Below the pieces are notes generated by a model. That model searched no databases, was not told the DNA's origin, and worked only from the letters and a program-made list of their open reading frames with translations. The position numbers and the translations under genes were made by a program. A stretch of DNA of 64,000 bases from an uncultured Prevotella sp. (GTDB lineage: Bacteria > Bacteroidota > Bacteroidia > Bacteroidales > Bacteroidaceae): assembly GCA_905233985.1 (NCBI GenBank), contig CAJOFA010000014.1, forward strand, positions 62,001-126,000. Direction: 5' to 3'. Positions 16,143-25,468 of this stretch are shown here, in pieces (the first letter of the stretch is position 1; each line of letters begins with the position of its first letter).

Positions 16143-17399
16143 ATGAAGACGAAAGAGATACAGATGAGCGAGTACGACTACGCTTTGCCCGAGGAACGCA
16201 TTGCGAAATTCCCGAAGGCAGAGCGTGACCACTCGAAACTGTTGATATACAAGCAGGGCGAGGTAAATGAAGATATGTTCTATAACCTGCCCGAATATCT
16301 GCCCCAAGGTGCCTTGATGGTGTTCAACAATACAAAGGTCATCCAGGCGCGTATGCACTTCCGCAAACGCATAAAGGAAGAAGGTGGAGGTTGGAAGGAC
16401 GGAGCACTAATAGAGATATTCCTGCTGGAGCCCGCTGTGCCTGCCGACTATGAGCAGATGTTCCAGACAACGGGACACTGCGCATGGTATTGTCTGGTGG
16501 GCAACCTGAAGAAATGGAAAGAAGGTTCGCTGAGTGTGGAGTGCGGAGGGATGATAGTCAAGGCCACACTTAAGGGTGAGCACGGTACCAGCCACCTCAT
16601 CGAGTTTGAATGGACAGGTGGCGCCTCCTTCGCCGAAGTGATTGACGCGGTGGGTGAACTGCCCATTCCGCCCTATCTGAACCGTGAGACGCAGGAAAGC
16701 GACAAGACAACCTATCAGACGGTTTACTCGAAAATCAAGGGTAGCGTGGCAGCACCGACGGCAGGACTCCACTTCACCGAGCGTGTCCTGAATGCCATTG
16801 ATGCCAAGGGCATCGAGCGCGAGGAACTGACGTTGCATGTGGGGGCAGGCACGTTCCGCCCCGTGAAGAGCGACACCATCGGCGGACACGCTATGCACAC
16901 GGAATATATCAGTGTTAAGCGGCAAACCATCGAACGGCTCATCGCCCACAACGGCGAAGCCATTGCTGTGGGTACCACCAGCGTGCGAACCTTGGAGAGC
17001 CTTTACTATATGGGTCTCAAGGTGATGGCGAACCCCGAGCTCTCCGAGGAACAGCTGCACGTAGAGCAATGGGAACCGTATGAAGCCCAAACTTCAAACT
17101 TCAAACATCAAACTTCAAAGGTTCTTCAGGCTTTGCTCTCATGGATGGACCGTCGAGGGCTGACGGTGCTGCACTCATCGACGCAGATTATCATTGCGCC
17201 AGGTTACGACTACAAAATAGTGAAGATGCTCGTCACAAACTTCCACCAGCCGCAATCAACGCTGCTTCTACTTGTCTCGGCATTCGTGAAGGGCGAGTGG
17301 CGACGCATCTATGATTATGCCCTCAGTCACGACTTCCGCTTCCTGAGTTATGGTGACTCATCATTGTTGATACCTTATCCGAAATCTCAAACCCAATAG
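16143..17399 (+). CDS. queA: tRNA preQ1(34) S-adenosylmethionine ribosyltransferase-isomerase
   Basis: 418 aa, longer than the usual 340-360. It makes epoxyqueuosine at the tRNA wobble position from preQ1-tRNA and SAM. Family landmarks are YDYALPEERIAKFP, MVFNNTKVIQAR, AAPTAGLHFTERVL, GAGTFRPVK, HTEYISV and TNFHQPQSTLLLLVSAF. The start may be ATG 16164, which gives MSEYDYALPEER directly. About residues 317-326 (QTSNFKHQTS) are encoded by the ACTTCAA heptamer repeat in a loop not present in typical QueA. nadE starts 2 bp after the stop, so the two genes form an operon with the CotH-like gene upstream. Confidence 0.95.
   Translation: MKTKEIQMSEYDYALPEERIAKFPKAERDHSKLLIYKQGEVNEDMFYNLPEYLPQGALMVFNNTKVIQARMHFRKRIKEEGGGWKDGALIEIFLLEPAVPADYEQMFQTTGHCAWYCLVGNLKKWKEGSLSVECGGMIVKATLKGEHGTSHLIEFEWTGGASFAEVIDAVGELPIPPYLNRETQESDKTTYQTVYSKIKGSVAAPTAGLHFTERVLNAIDAKGIEREELTLHVGAGTFRPVKSDTIGGHAMHTEYISVKRQTIERLIAHNGEAIAVGTTSVRTLESLYYMGLKVMANPELSEEQLHVEQWEPYEAQTSNFKHQTSKVLQALLSWMDRRGLTVLHSSTQIIIAPGYDYKIVKMLVTNFHQPQSTLLLLVSAFVKGEWRRIYDYALSHDFRFLSYGDSSLLIPYPKSQTQ
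17091..17118. repeat. intragenic heptamer repeat ACTTCAA x4 in queA
   Basis: ACTTCAA, ACTTCAA, ACATCAA, ACTTCAA at exact 7-bp pitch inside queA, adding the loop QTSNFKHQTSK. Confidence 0.85.
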
Positions 17400-17401
17400 A
17401 T

Positions 17402-19381
17402 ATGAAATACGGTTTTATTACAGTGGCTTCTGCGGTTCCTGCCGTCAGAGTGGCCGACACAGATTACAATGTTGCAGAGATAGAACGAATGATTCGGCTG
17501 GCCGACCAGCAGAACGTGGAAATCATCTGCTTCCCGGAGTTATGTATCACGGGTTATACGTGTCAGGACCTGTTTCGTGAACAGCTGTTACTGGAAAAGG
17601 CGGAGGAAGGACTGATGCAGCTGCTCAGCAACACCCGTCAGCTCGACATCATCTCTGTGGTCGGTATGCCCGTGCAGGCAGGCGGCCTATTGCTCAATGT
17701 GGCTGTCGTCATGCAAAAGGGCGCCATCCTCGGGCTTGTACCGAAGACCTACTTGCCCAACTACAACGAGTTCTATGAGAAACGTTGGTTTGCTTCAGCT
17801 CAGGACCTTCAGCCGACGGAAATCTATCTGGCAGGAAGTCCCATTGAATTGTCTGCCGTGCCTAAGCTGTTCCAGACGGCTAGCGGCGTGAAGTTCGGTG
17901 TAGAAATCTGTGAGGACGTTTGGGCGCCCATTCCGCCAAGCAATAACCTGGCACTGGCTGGTGCTGAGGTGGTGCTGAATCTCTCGGCTAGCGATGAGTT
18001 GATTGGCAAACATGCCTATCTGCGTTCATTGCTTGCCCAGCAGAGTGCACGGACCATCAGCGGCTATGTCTATTCCAGCAGTGGTTTTGGTGAATCGACT
18101 CAGGACGTTGTCTATGGCGGCAATGCGATGGTCTTTGAGAATGGTATCGTATTGGCAGAGGGTGAGCGTTTCTCGTTCGAGCCACAGATGCAGGTGGCTC
18201 AGGTGGACGTTGAGCGCCTCCGTGCCGAGCGTCGTAGTAACACCACGTTCATCAACGCCCAGCGCCATGCGAGGGCACAGGTCGTCAGTTGCTTGCATGT
18301 CACAAGCACAGCTGATCAGAACTTCCGACTGACACGTGCCGTTGACCCGCATCCGTTCATTCCCAATGATGAAGACATGCAGGGCACATGCGAGGAGATA
18401 CTCAACATTCAGGTGGCAGGATTGGCCAAGCGACTGGTGCATACCAATTCGAAGCGTGTCATCATTGGCATCAGCGGCGGATTGGATTCCACGCTTGCTT
18501 TGTTGGTGTGCGTCAGGACCTTCGATAAACTCGGTTATGACCGTAAGGGCATCGTAGGTGTTACCATGCCAGGATTTGGTACCTCTGACCGTACACACGA
18601 AAATGCCGTCAGCCTCATGCAGTCTTTGGGCATCACCTCCATGGAAATCAGTATTGCCAAAGCTGTCATGCAGCACTTCGAGGACATCGGACAGGACCCC
18701 AACGTACACGATGTTACTTATGAGAACGCCCAGGCACGTGAGCGCACGCAGTTGCTCATGGACCTCAGCAATAAGATGGGTGGATTGGTAATCGGCACAG
18801 GCGACCTCAGTGAGCTGGCACTTGGATGGGCCACCTATAACGGTGACCACATGTCGATGTATGGCGTTAATGCCAGTGTGCCCAAGACGCTCATTCAGTA
18901 TCTGGTGCTCTATATAGCCAACAACCATGTTGATGCTGTTTCTCGCGCTACGCTATTAGATATTGTTGACACGCCTATCAGTCCAGAGCTAACACCTGCC
19001 GACGCAGAAGGAAACATCCAGCAGAAGACCGAAGATCTTGTCGGTCCTTATGAGTTGCATGACTTCTTCCTCTATTACTTCTTACGCTTCGGTTTCCGTC
19101 CGTCCAAGATTTTCATGCTGGCAAAGGCCGCTTTCCACACAGATGCTGTTAGCAGCTATGCGACGCAAGCCGATGCATTGGCGGCGGGTTGTTATGACGC
19201 GGCGACCATCAAGAAGTGGCTCACCACCTTCTGCCGTCGCTTCTTCTCACAGCAGTTCAAACGTTCTTGTCTGCCTGACGGCCCCAAGGTGGGTAGTGTG
19301 AGTCTCTCACCACGTGGCGACTGGCGTATGCCCAGCGATGCTGCCAGTACCGCATGGCTTCAGGAGTGCGAGGAATTGTAA
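17402..19381 (+). CDS. nadE: glutamine-dependent NAD+ synthetase
   Basis: 659 aa. The N-terminal nitrilase-type glutaminase carries its triad in CFPELCITGY (Glu), PKTYLPNYNEFYEKRWF (Lys) and GVEICEDVWAP (Cys). The C-terminal synthetase carries the PP-loop GISGGLDSTLALLV at about residue 360 and GTGDLSELALGW. It converts deamido-NAD to NAD+ with glutamine as nitrogen donor. It follows queA by 2 bp and is closed by the hairpin at 19403-19436. Confidence 0.97.
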   Translation: MKYGFITVASAVPAVRVADTDYNVAEIERMIRLADQQNVEIICFPELCITGYTCQDLFREQLLLEKAEEGLMQLLSNTRQLDIISVVGMPVQAGGLLLNVAVVMQKGAILGLVPKTYLPNYNEFYEKRWFASAQDLQPTEIYLAGSPIELSAVPKLFQTASGVKFGVEICEDVWAPIPPSNNLALAGAEVVLNLSASDELIGKHAYLRSLLAQQSARTISGYVYSSSGFGESTQDVVYGGNAMVFENGIVLAEGERFSFEPQMQVAQVDVERLRAERRSNTTFINAQRHARAQVVSCLHVTSTADQNFRLTRAVDPHPFIPNDEDMQGTCEEILNIQVAGLAKRLVHTNSKRVIIGISGGLDSTLALLVCVRTFDKLGYDRKGIVGVTMPGFGTSDRTHENAVSLMQSLGITSMEISIAKAVMQHFEDIGQDPNVHDVTYENAQARERTQLLMDLSNKMGGLVIGTGDLSELALGWATYNGDHMSMYGVNASVPKTLIQYLVLYIANNHVDAVSRATLLDIVDTPISPELTPADAEGNIQQKTEDLVGPYELHDFFLYYFLRFGFRPSKIFMLAKAAFHTDAVSSYATQADALAAGCYDAATIKKWLTTFCRRFFSQQFKRSCLPDGPKVGSVSLSPRGDWRMPSDAASTAWLQECEEL

Positions 19382-19402
19382 TGTGTGGAAGATGAAATAA
19401 AT

Positions 19403-19436
19403 AACAGGAGGCAACTGATATCAGCTGCCTCCTGTT
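19403..19436. terminator. bidirectional hairpin between nadE and tRNA-Cys
   Basis: AACAGGAGGCA pairs with TGCCTCCTGTT, an 11-bp perfect stem with a 12-nt loop. It sits between convergent nadE (+) and tRNA-Cys (-). Confidence 0.75.
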
Positions 19437-19442
19437 GCTTTG

Positions 19443-19513
19443 AGGTACCTAGCAGAGTCGAACTGCTCTACACGGTTTTGCAGACCGTTACCTAACCGAT
19501 CGGCCAAGGTACC
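19443..19513 (-). tRNA. tRNA-Cys (GCA)
   Basis: On the minus strand GGTACCT pairs with AGGTACC as the acceptor stem. The anticodon loop is CTGCAAA with anticodon GCA, the T arm contains GTTCGAC, and the discriminator is U, as is usual for tRNA-Cys. 71 nt; CCA is not encoded. Confidence 0.95.
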
Positions 19514-19610
19514 TTTTTGCTTTTGCGGGTGCAAAGGTAATACATAAATTCCGTACAACCAAATTTTTCGTCTGTTTTTTTCTTTCTTCGTCGTTTTCTT
19601 CCATTTTTCT

Positions 19611-19642
19611 TTTGGTGATATGGCTGAATAATATTACCTTTG
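19611..19642 (+). promoter_or_regulatory. promoter of the B12 operon
   Basis: TTTG at 19611-19614, 20 bp, then TACCTTTG at 19635-19642, immediately before the cobalamin riboswitch. Confidence 0.8.
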
Positions 19643-19649
19643 CACTCAC

Positions 19650-19849
19650 AATTGGTTCGCTTGACAGCGATGAAAAGGGAATGGGGTGAGAATCCCCGAC
19701 TGTCCCGCAGCTGTGAGTTGTCCTTCATGGTGCAGAAACAATGCCACTGAACGTTTTTCGGGAAGGCGTCTGTCACCAAGGCAACGAAGTCAGAAGACCT
19801 GCCAGTTGATAAGAGTATCAGGCTTACCGCCTCGTGGGTTAGGCGGCTC
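19650..19849 (+). ncRNA. cobalamin riboswitch with expression-platform hairpin
   Basis: The leader contains the B12-box hallmarks AATGGGGTGAGAATCCCC, GACTGTCCCGCAGCTGTGAG and the closing GAAGTCAGAAGACCTGCC. After it, ACCGCCT pairs with AGGCGG(T) just before the ATG at 19864. It is therefore likely that B12 binding controls translation or termination through this hairpin. It should repress btuB and downstream genes when B12 is plentiful. Confidence 0.92.
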
Positions 19850-19863
19850 TAAAAAGCAGACAG

Positions 19864-21867
19864 ATGAAGAGAGTTTTTGTATTTGTGGGCTTCTCTGTAA
19901 TGTCGGCATACATGTCGGCACAGACGGTTCGTGAAGATACGCTACACCGTCTTGACGAGGTGGTGGTAACTGCTTGTCTGGCTGCCCGTGAGGTCATTCC
20001 CTCACAGACGCTCAGAGGTGAACAGCTCGAACGTCTTAACACGCATAGTGTGGCCGATGCCCTGCGTTACTTCTCTGGAGTGCAGCTGAAGGACTATGGT
20101 GGCGTCGGCGGTTTGAAGACCGTCAACATCCGTTCCATGGGTACCCATCATGTGGGTGTCAGCTACGACGGGGTGAATCTGGGGAATGCACAGAACGGAC
20201 AGATTGACCTCGGACAGCTGTCGCTTGACAATGTGGAGGAAATCACGCTCTACAACGGACAGAAGAGTGCCATCTATCAGCCCGCCAGCGACTTCGGCCA
20301 TGCGGGGTCTGTCTATATCCGTACACGACGTCCCTACTTTGAGGAAGGCCGACAAACGCATTGGCGCATGAAGGCACAGTATGGCTCGTCAGATGCTTTC
20401 CGCTTTGCCGCATTGCTGGAGCAGAAACTCTCCGACCGCCTCAGTGCCTCGCTCAGTGCTGGTTTCCTGACGTCAAGCGGAAAGTATAAGTTCCATTATG
20501 AGCGTCGCTTCCCAGACGGTACGACTGCGTGGGACACCACAGCCACAAGACAGAACGGCGACATTCATGCTGAGCGTGTGGAACTGAACCTGCACGGCTT
20601 GGTACGTGGAGGAACGTATCAGTTAAAAGGTTATCTCTATAATTCCTCACGTGGCATTCCAGGCGCTATTGTCAACAACGTGTGGAAGCGTGGCGAACGG
20701 CAGTCAGACCTCAACACATTTTTCCAGGCGAACTACCAGCAGGGTATCGCTGACTGTTTCAGTACCCGCTGGATTGCCAAATACGCCTATTACTACACAC
20801 ACTATAAGAACAACGACGACACGCAGCTGCCCGTTGATAATACCTATCGCCAGCAGGAGTTCTACCTCTCTACGGCTAACGTCTTAGAGTTACTGCCACG
20901 ATGGAGCATGTCGCTGAGCTACGACTTCAAGTGGAACAAGCTGAATGCCGATACCTATAATTTCTCGTTCCCCACGCGACTGAGCAACCTCGTGTCGCTG
21001 GCCACCGCATACGACGGAAATATCGTGAAGGTACAGGGAAGCATACTGGCCACTTTCATTCACGACCGTACAACGCTCAACACTCAGCACTCAACGCTTA
21101 ACACCCACCGTTTCACGCCGGCTTTGTTCGTCAACGTCTATCCTTTTGGCAGCACTTTCTTCTCCCTGCGTGCCTATGTCAAAGAGAGCTTCCGCATGCC
21201 GACGTTCAATGACCTGTACTATACAGATATGGGCAATGCCAACCTTAAGCCGGAGCGGGCCTTGCAATGGGATGCAGGAATGGCACTCAACAAACACTTC
21301 GACGAAGGTTTCTTGTCGCAGGTCAGCATGCAGGCCGATGCCTACTACAATGTGGTACACGACAAGATTATCGCCTATCCCAAGGGACAACAGTTCCGAT
21401 GGACGATGCTCAACCTCGGTAAGGTACACATCAAGGGTGTTGACGTGGTGGCTGACGCTACGGCACGCATCCCTGGCGATGTGTTCCTCACTACCCGTGT
21501 GCAATATACCTACCAGGATGCACGGGACGTGACCGACCCGAATACCTCTTACTATCGTCATCAGATTCCCTATATTCCCTGGCATAGCGGCTCGTTCATC
21601 CTTGGGTTGGCTCATCGGGGTTGGACGCTCAACTACAGCTTCATCTATACGGGTGAACGCTATGACGAACAGGAGAATATCATCTATAACCACATGGAGC
21701 CTTGGTACACCAATGACCTCAGTGTTTCCTACGAAAAACAGCTGAAAAGCTACAAGCTGAAGGCACAGCTGGAAGTGAATAATCTGCTGTCGCAGGATTA
21801 TGAAGTCATCGTGAACTATCCTATGCCGAAGCGTAATTATATGTTGTCGCTGACGGTAGAGTATTAA
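19864..21867 (+). CDS. btuB: TonB-dependent cobalamin receptor, BtuB-like
   Basis: 667 aa with a signal peptide ending MSAQ and a TonB box DEVVVTA, then the plug domain (LRGEQLERLNTHSVADALRY, GGLKTVNIRSMG) and a 22-strand-type barrel ending in an aromatic strand (YMLSLTVEY). The cobalamin riboswitch directly upstream makes B12 or another corrinoid the substrate. A heptamer repeat (21071-21105) encodes residues about 403-414 (NTQHSTLNTHRF), placed in what should be an extracellular loop. The next gene starts 10 bp after the stop. Confidence 0.93.
   Translation: MKRVFVFVGFSVMSAYMSAQTVREDTLHRLDEVVVTACLAAREVIPSQTLRGEQLERLNTHSVADALRYFSGVQLKDYGGVGGLKTVNIRSMGTHHVGVSYDGVNLGNAQNGQIDLGQLSLDNVEEITLYNGQKSAIYQPASDFGHAGSVYIRTRRPYFEEGRQTHWRMKAQYGSSDAFRFAALLEQKLSDRLSASLSAGFLTSSGKYKFHYERRFPDGTTAWDTTATRQNGDIHAERVELNLHGLVRGGTYQLKGYLYNSSRGIPGAIVNNVWKRGERQSDLNTFFQANYQQGIADCFSTRWIAKYAYYYTHYKNNDDTQLPVDNTYRQQEFYLSTANVLELLPRWSMSLSYDFKWNKLNADTYNFSFPTRLSNLVSLATAYDGNIVKVQGSILATFIHDRTTLNTQHSTLNTHRFTPALFVNVYPFGSTFFSLRAYVKESFRMPTFNDLYYTDMGNANLKPERALQWDAGMALNKHFDEGFLSQVSMQADAYYNVVHDKIIAYPKGQQFRWTMLNLGKVHIKGVDVVADATARIPGDVFLTTRVQYTYQDARDVTDPNTSYYRHQIPYIPWHSGSFILGLAHRGWTLNYSFIYTGERYDEQENIIYNHMEPWYTNDLSVSYEKQLKSYKLKAQLEVNNLLSQDYEVIVNYPMPKRNYMLSLTVEY
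21071..21105. repeat. intragenic heptamer repeat CAACACT-type x5 in btuB-like gene
   Basis: CAACGCT, CAACACT, CAGCACT, CAACGCT, TAACACC in 7-bp register, frame kept. Confidence 0.8.
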
Positions 21868-21877
21868 CGAATCAGAA

Positions 21878-23878
21878 ATGAATATGAACGTACGATATAT
21901 ATTGCTCTCTCTGATAGTCACATTGCTCCTGACGGCTTGTCGTCAGGATGTGATGGTCGTGGAGCCGATGACGGCTGACACGGGCGATGAGGAACTGGTG
22001 CAAACCGACTATACGGGTATGTACGTGCTCAACGAAGGCAATATGGGCAGTAACAAGGCGACGCTTGACTTCCTGGACTTGACCACAGGAAAGTATCATC
22101 GTAACATCTACCCCTCACGTAATCCGAACACCGTGATGGAGCTGGGCGATGTGGGTAACGACGTTAAGATATATGGCTCTTCGTTGTGGTTGTCTATCAA
22201 CTGCTCGAACAAGGTTGAGGTGGCTGATGCTGCTACAGCCGTCAGTCGCGGTCATGTGGATATTCCCAACTGCCGCTTCCTCGCCTTCCATGGGCCTTAT
22301 GCCTATGTTAGTTCCTATGTAGGACCTGTGGGCGGCACCTCCGTCGAAGGCTGTGTCTATCAAATAGATACTCTATCGCTGAATATCGTCAATCAGGTCA
22401 CGGTAGGTTTCCAACCCGACGAGCTGGCTGTTGTTGACGGCAAACTGTATGTGGCCAACAGCGGTGGCTATAATGCCACACAGGGCAAGGGCTATGACCG
22501 TACCGTGAGCGTCATCGACCTCCAGACGTTCCGTGTGGTGAAAACTATCGACGTAGCACCAAACCTGTTCCGTTTGCGCGTTGACCGCAAGGGACAGCTG
22601 TGGGTTACTTCACGTGGTGACTATGCTGACGTTCCCGCCCGCCTCTTCTGGCTGAAGAATGATGTCGTAGGCGGTTCGTTTGATTTGAGCGTGGGCGATA
22701 TGGCCTTCCGTGGTGACTCACTCTGCTACTATTCCTCTATTCTGAATGGTGCCACTTCAACGAGCACCTTCGGCGTCATTGACATCAACACGCATACCAT
22801 TGTCAGCGAGCATCTCATCAAGCAGACGACCGATCATCCCATACAGACGGCTTACGGATTAATGGTACATCCCGTGACAGGCGATGTCTATGTGATGGAT
22901 GCGACGAACTACGTGTCAAGCGGCAAGCTGTTCTGCTTCGGCAGCGACGGACAGTATAAATGGGAAACGTGGACGGGCGACGTTCCCGGTCATGCGGCGT
23001 TCCTCAATAAGAAGCCTGCATCCGATGACTATAAACCAGTCATTGCCCCTGACAAGACCTATAGCCCCTATATACAGGCGGTGGATGAATATATACCGGC
23101 CCCTGGGCAGTTTGTGAACACACTGCCTGTCTGCGATGAGAACGACACACCAGCCTCTGTTGCCGAGAAGTGTACCGAGGCCCTTGCCAACAATGCCGGA
23201 GGCATGATTACGCTGGGGGGCTACGGCGGTTATGTCACGTTCCACTTTGACCATCCCATTGTCAATGTCAGCGGTGAGTATGACCTGTATATCGCTGGCA
23301 ATGCCTATCAAGGCAACAGCGAGCCGGGCATCGTCATGGTGTCGAAGGACATCAACCACAACGGCAAGCCTGATGATCCCTGGTATGAGCTTTCCGGCAG
23401 TGCCGACGTTGACAGCATCGGCAAGGTGTTGTACGGCTATGAGATAACTTACACGAAGTCACCCATGCAGGACACACCTTGGACGGACAACCAGGGAGGC
23501 AGTGGCGTGGTGAGCCGAAACGACTTCCATCAGCAGGAGTACTTCCCGCTGTGGTTGGGCAATAAACTTACCTTCATTGGCACGTTGCTGCCGAAGAATG
23601 GTGTCAACGAAGGTAAGGGTAATTCGCAGAACTGGCAACTCTCGTCGTTCCGCTATGGCTACGTTGACAACTATGCCAACTCCAACAGGGAGGGCTGCAG
23701 CTTCAACATCGACTGGGCGGTAGATGCCCGTCGTCAACCCGTGCAGCTTGACTACATCGACTTCGTGCGGGTATATAATGGAGAGAACCAGCTGTGCGGC
23801 TGGTTGGGTGAGACATCAACAGAAGTGACAGGTGCCGAAGACCTGCATCTGGAACAGTCATTGAATACATTTAAATAA
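21878..23878 (+). CDS. BtuG-like surface lipoprotein fused to a second B12-locus domain
   Basis: 666 aa with lipobox LLTAC. Residues about 40-370 are a seven-bladed-propeller type domain (YVLNEGNMGSNKATL, GFQPDELAVVDGKLYVANSGG, RLRVDRKGQLWVTSRGDY) like BtuG, the surface protein that captures B12 for BtuB in Bacteroides. Residues about 410-650 form a second module (LGGYGGYVTFHFDHPI, DLYIAGNAYQGNSEPG, DINHNGKPDDPWYELSGS) that I recognise only as a cell-surface domain found near B12 loci. The position between the btuB-like and DUF4465 genes under a cobalamin riboswitch supports a corrinoid role. Whether one chain with both parts binds one or two ligands cannot be read from sequence. Confidence 0.82.
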   Translation: MNMNVRYILLSLIVTLLLTACRQDVMVVEPMTADTGDEELVQTDYTGMYVLNEGNMGSNKATLDFLDLTTGKYHRNIYPSRNPNTVMELGDVGNDVKIYGSSLWLSINCSNKVEVADAATAVSRGHVDIPNCRFLAFHGPYAYVSSYVGPVGGTSVEGCVYQIDTLSLNIVNQVTVGFQPDELAVVDGKLYVANSGGYNATQGKGYDRTVSVIDLQTFRVVKTIDVAPNLFRLRVDRKGQLWVTSRGDYADVPARLFWLKNDVVGGSFDLSVGDMAFRGDSLCYYSSILNGATSTSTFGVIDINTHTIVSEHLIKQTTDHPIQTAYGLMVHPVTGDVYVMDATNYVSSGKLFCFGSDGQYKWETWTGDVPGHAAFLNKKPASDDYKPVIAPDKTYSPYIQAVDEYIPAPGQFVNTLPVCDENDTPASVAEKCTEALANNAGGMITLGGYGGYVTFHFDHPIVNVSGEYDLYIAGNAYQGNSEPGIVMVSKDINHNGKPDDPWYELSGSADVDSIGKVLYGYEITYTKSPMQDTPWTDNQGGSGVVSRNDFHQQEYFPLWLGNKLTFIGTLLPKNGVNEGKGNSQNWQLSSFRYGYVDNYANSNREGCSFNIDWAVDARRQPVQLDYIDFVRVYNGENQLCGWLGETSTEVTGAEDLHLEQSLNTFK

Positions 23879-23913
23879 TCAGTTTATATCATTCATTTTT
23901 AAATTCAAAAGTT

Positions 23914-25446
23914 ATGAGAAAAAATCTTTACGTATCAATGGTGCTGGGCATGATGGCAGTATTGCCTTTGTCAGCACAGACAGTCACAGTAGCCGATTTC
24001 GAGAACCTTGAGATTGGCGCAGAGGGTCACATGAGTGTCAGCACTGAAGCTGACGACGAACGTACTGAGTTTACCAGCGGCAGCTTCACGTTTGCATCGG
24101 GTTGCATGTCTGACTGGGAATACTGGTATTTCTTTGGCTATGCCAATCGTACCAGTTCGGCATTCGAGTCGCTTGACGACCAGTGGAACAATGTCGTTGG
24201 TGGCGGTTACGATGGTTCCAGCAACTACGGCGTGTCAACGGTCCTTGCTATGCTACTGTTGATGTCGATGGCGGTGCTGTGGTACCAGGCTTCTATGTCA
24301 CCAACTCTTCCTATGCCTACAACTCCTTGACTGGCGGCGACAGCTTTGCCAAGAAGTTTGGGAAGGGTGACTGGTTCCTGCTGACCATCACGGGTTATGA
24401 CGTTAATGAAGAGGTGACAGGCACCAAGGAGTTCTATCTGGCAGACCTGCGCGATGCTGAGAAGGCATACATCATCAACGACTGGCGCTATGTTGACCTG
24501 AGTGGTCTGGGCAAGGTGAAGAAGATTAAGTTTGAGCTGAGCAGCACAGACAATGGTGACTATGGCATGAACACACCTGCTTACTTCTGCTTCGACAACT
24601 TTGGAGCTGAGGGTACAGAGGTGCTTCCAGATGCTAATGTGTTTATGACGGCTGATTTCGAGAACCTTGAGATTGGCGCTGAGGGTCACATGAGTGTCAG
24701 CACTGAAGATGACGACGAGCGTACTGAGTTTACCAGCGGTAGCTTCACGTTTGCATCGGGTTGCATGTCAAGCTGGGAATACTGGTATTTCTTCGGCTAT
24801 GCCAATCGTACCAGTTCGGCATTCGAGTCGCTTGACGACCAGTGGAACAATGTCGTTGGTGGCGGTTACGATGGTTCCAGCAACTACGGCGTGCGGTCCT
24901 TGCTATGCTACCGTCAAGCTTGATGGCGGTGCTGTGGTACCTGGCTTCTATGTCACCAACTCTTCCTATGCCTACAATTCCTTGACTGGCGGCGACAGCT
25001 TTGCCAAGAAGTTTGACTTGGGTGACTGGTTCCTGCTGACCATCACGGGTTATGACGCTAATGAAGAGGTGACTGGCACCAAGGAGTACTATCTGGCCGA
25101 CCTGCGCGATGCTGATAAGGCATACATCATCAACGACTGGCGCTATGTTGACCTGAGTGGTCTGGGTAAGGTGAAGAAGATTAAGTTTGAGCTGAGCAGC
25201 ACAGACAACGGTGACTATGGCATGAACACACCCGCTTACTTCTGCTTCGACAACTTCGGAGCCGAGGGCACAGAGGAACTTCCTGAGAAGAATGTCATTG
25301 TGACAGGTATCTCGCAGGTACAGCCTTCACAGAGCACGATGGTTGGTTGCTTCGATGCAGCAGGTCGCCGCATCAGCACTCCGCAGCGTGGCATCAACAT
25401 CATCAAGATGTCTGACGGCACCGTTCGTAAGGTCATCGTGAAGTAA
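23914..25446 (+). pseudogene. tandemly duplicated DUF4465 protein with two frameshifts
   Basis: A signal peptide (VLPLSAQ) is followed by two nearly identical DUF4465-like repeats offset by 659 bp. The reading frame breaks at the same point in both repeats, straight after GSSNYGV: at about 24229-24242 and at about 24888-24900. The first break needs -1 (or +2) and the second +1 (or -2), so segment three is back in the frame of segment one. The ORF track therefore shows three pieces: 23914-24330, part of 24183-24923 and part of 24694-25446. The last piece ends in a sorting-like tail (GRRISTPQRGINII...VRKVIVK). DUF4465 proteins sit in Bacteroidota B12 loci and some (BtuH) bind B12. As it stands no full-length protein is encoded without recoding; a truncated first piece (138 aa) would be secreted. 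Confidence 0.8.
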
Positions 25447-25468
25447 AAACTGTGTTGCACTTGTGCAC

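Noticed and set aside
24229-24900. Programmed ribosomal frameshifting in the DUF4465 gene
   Set aside because: No slippery heptamer or clear downstream pseudoknot is visible at either junction, and the two shifts have opposite sign.
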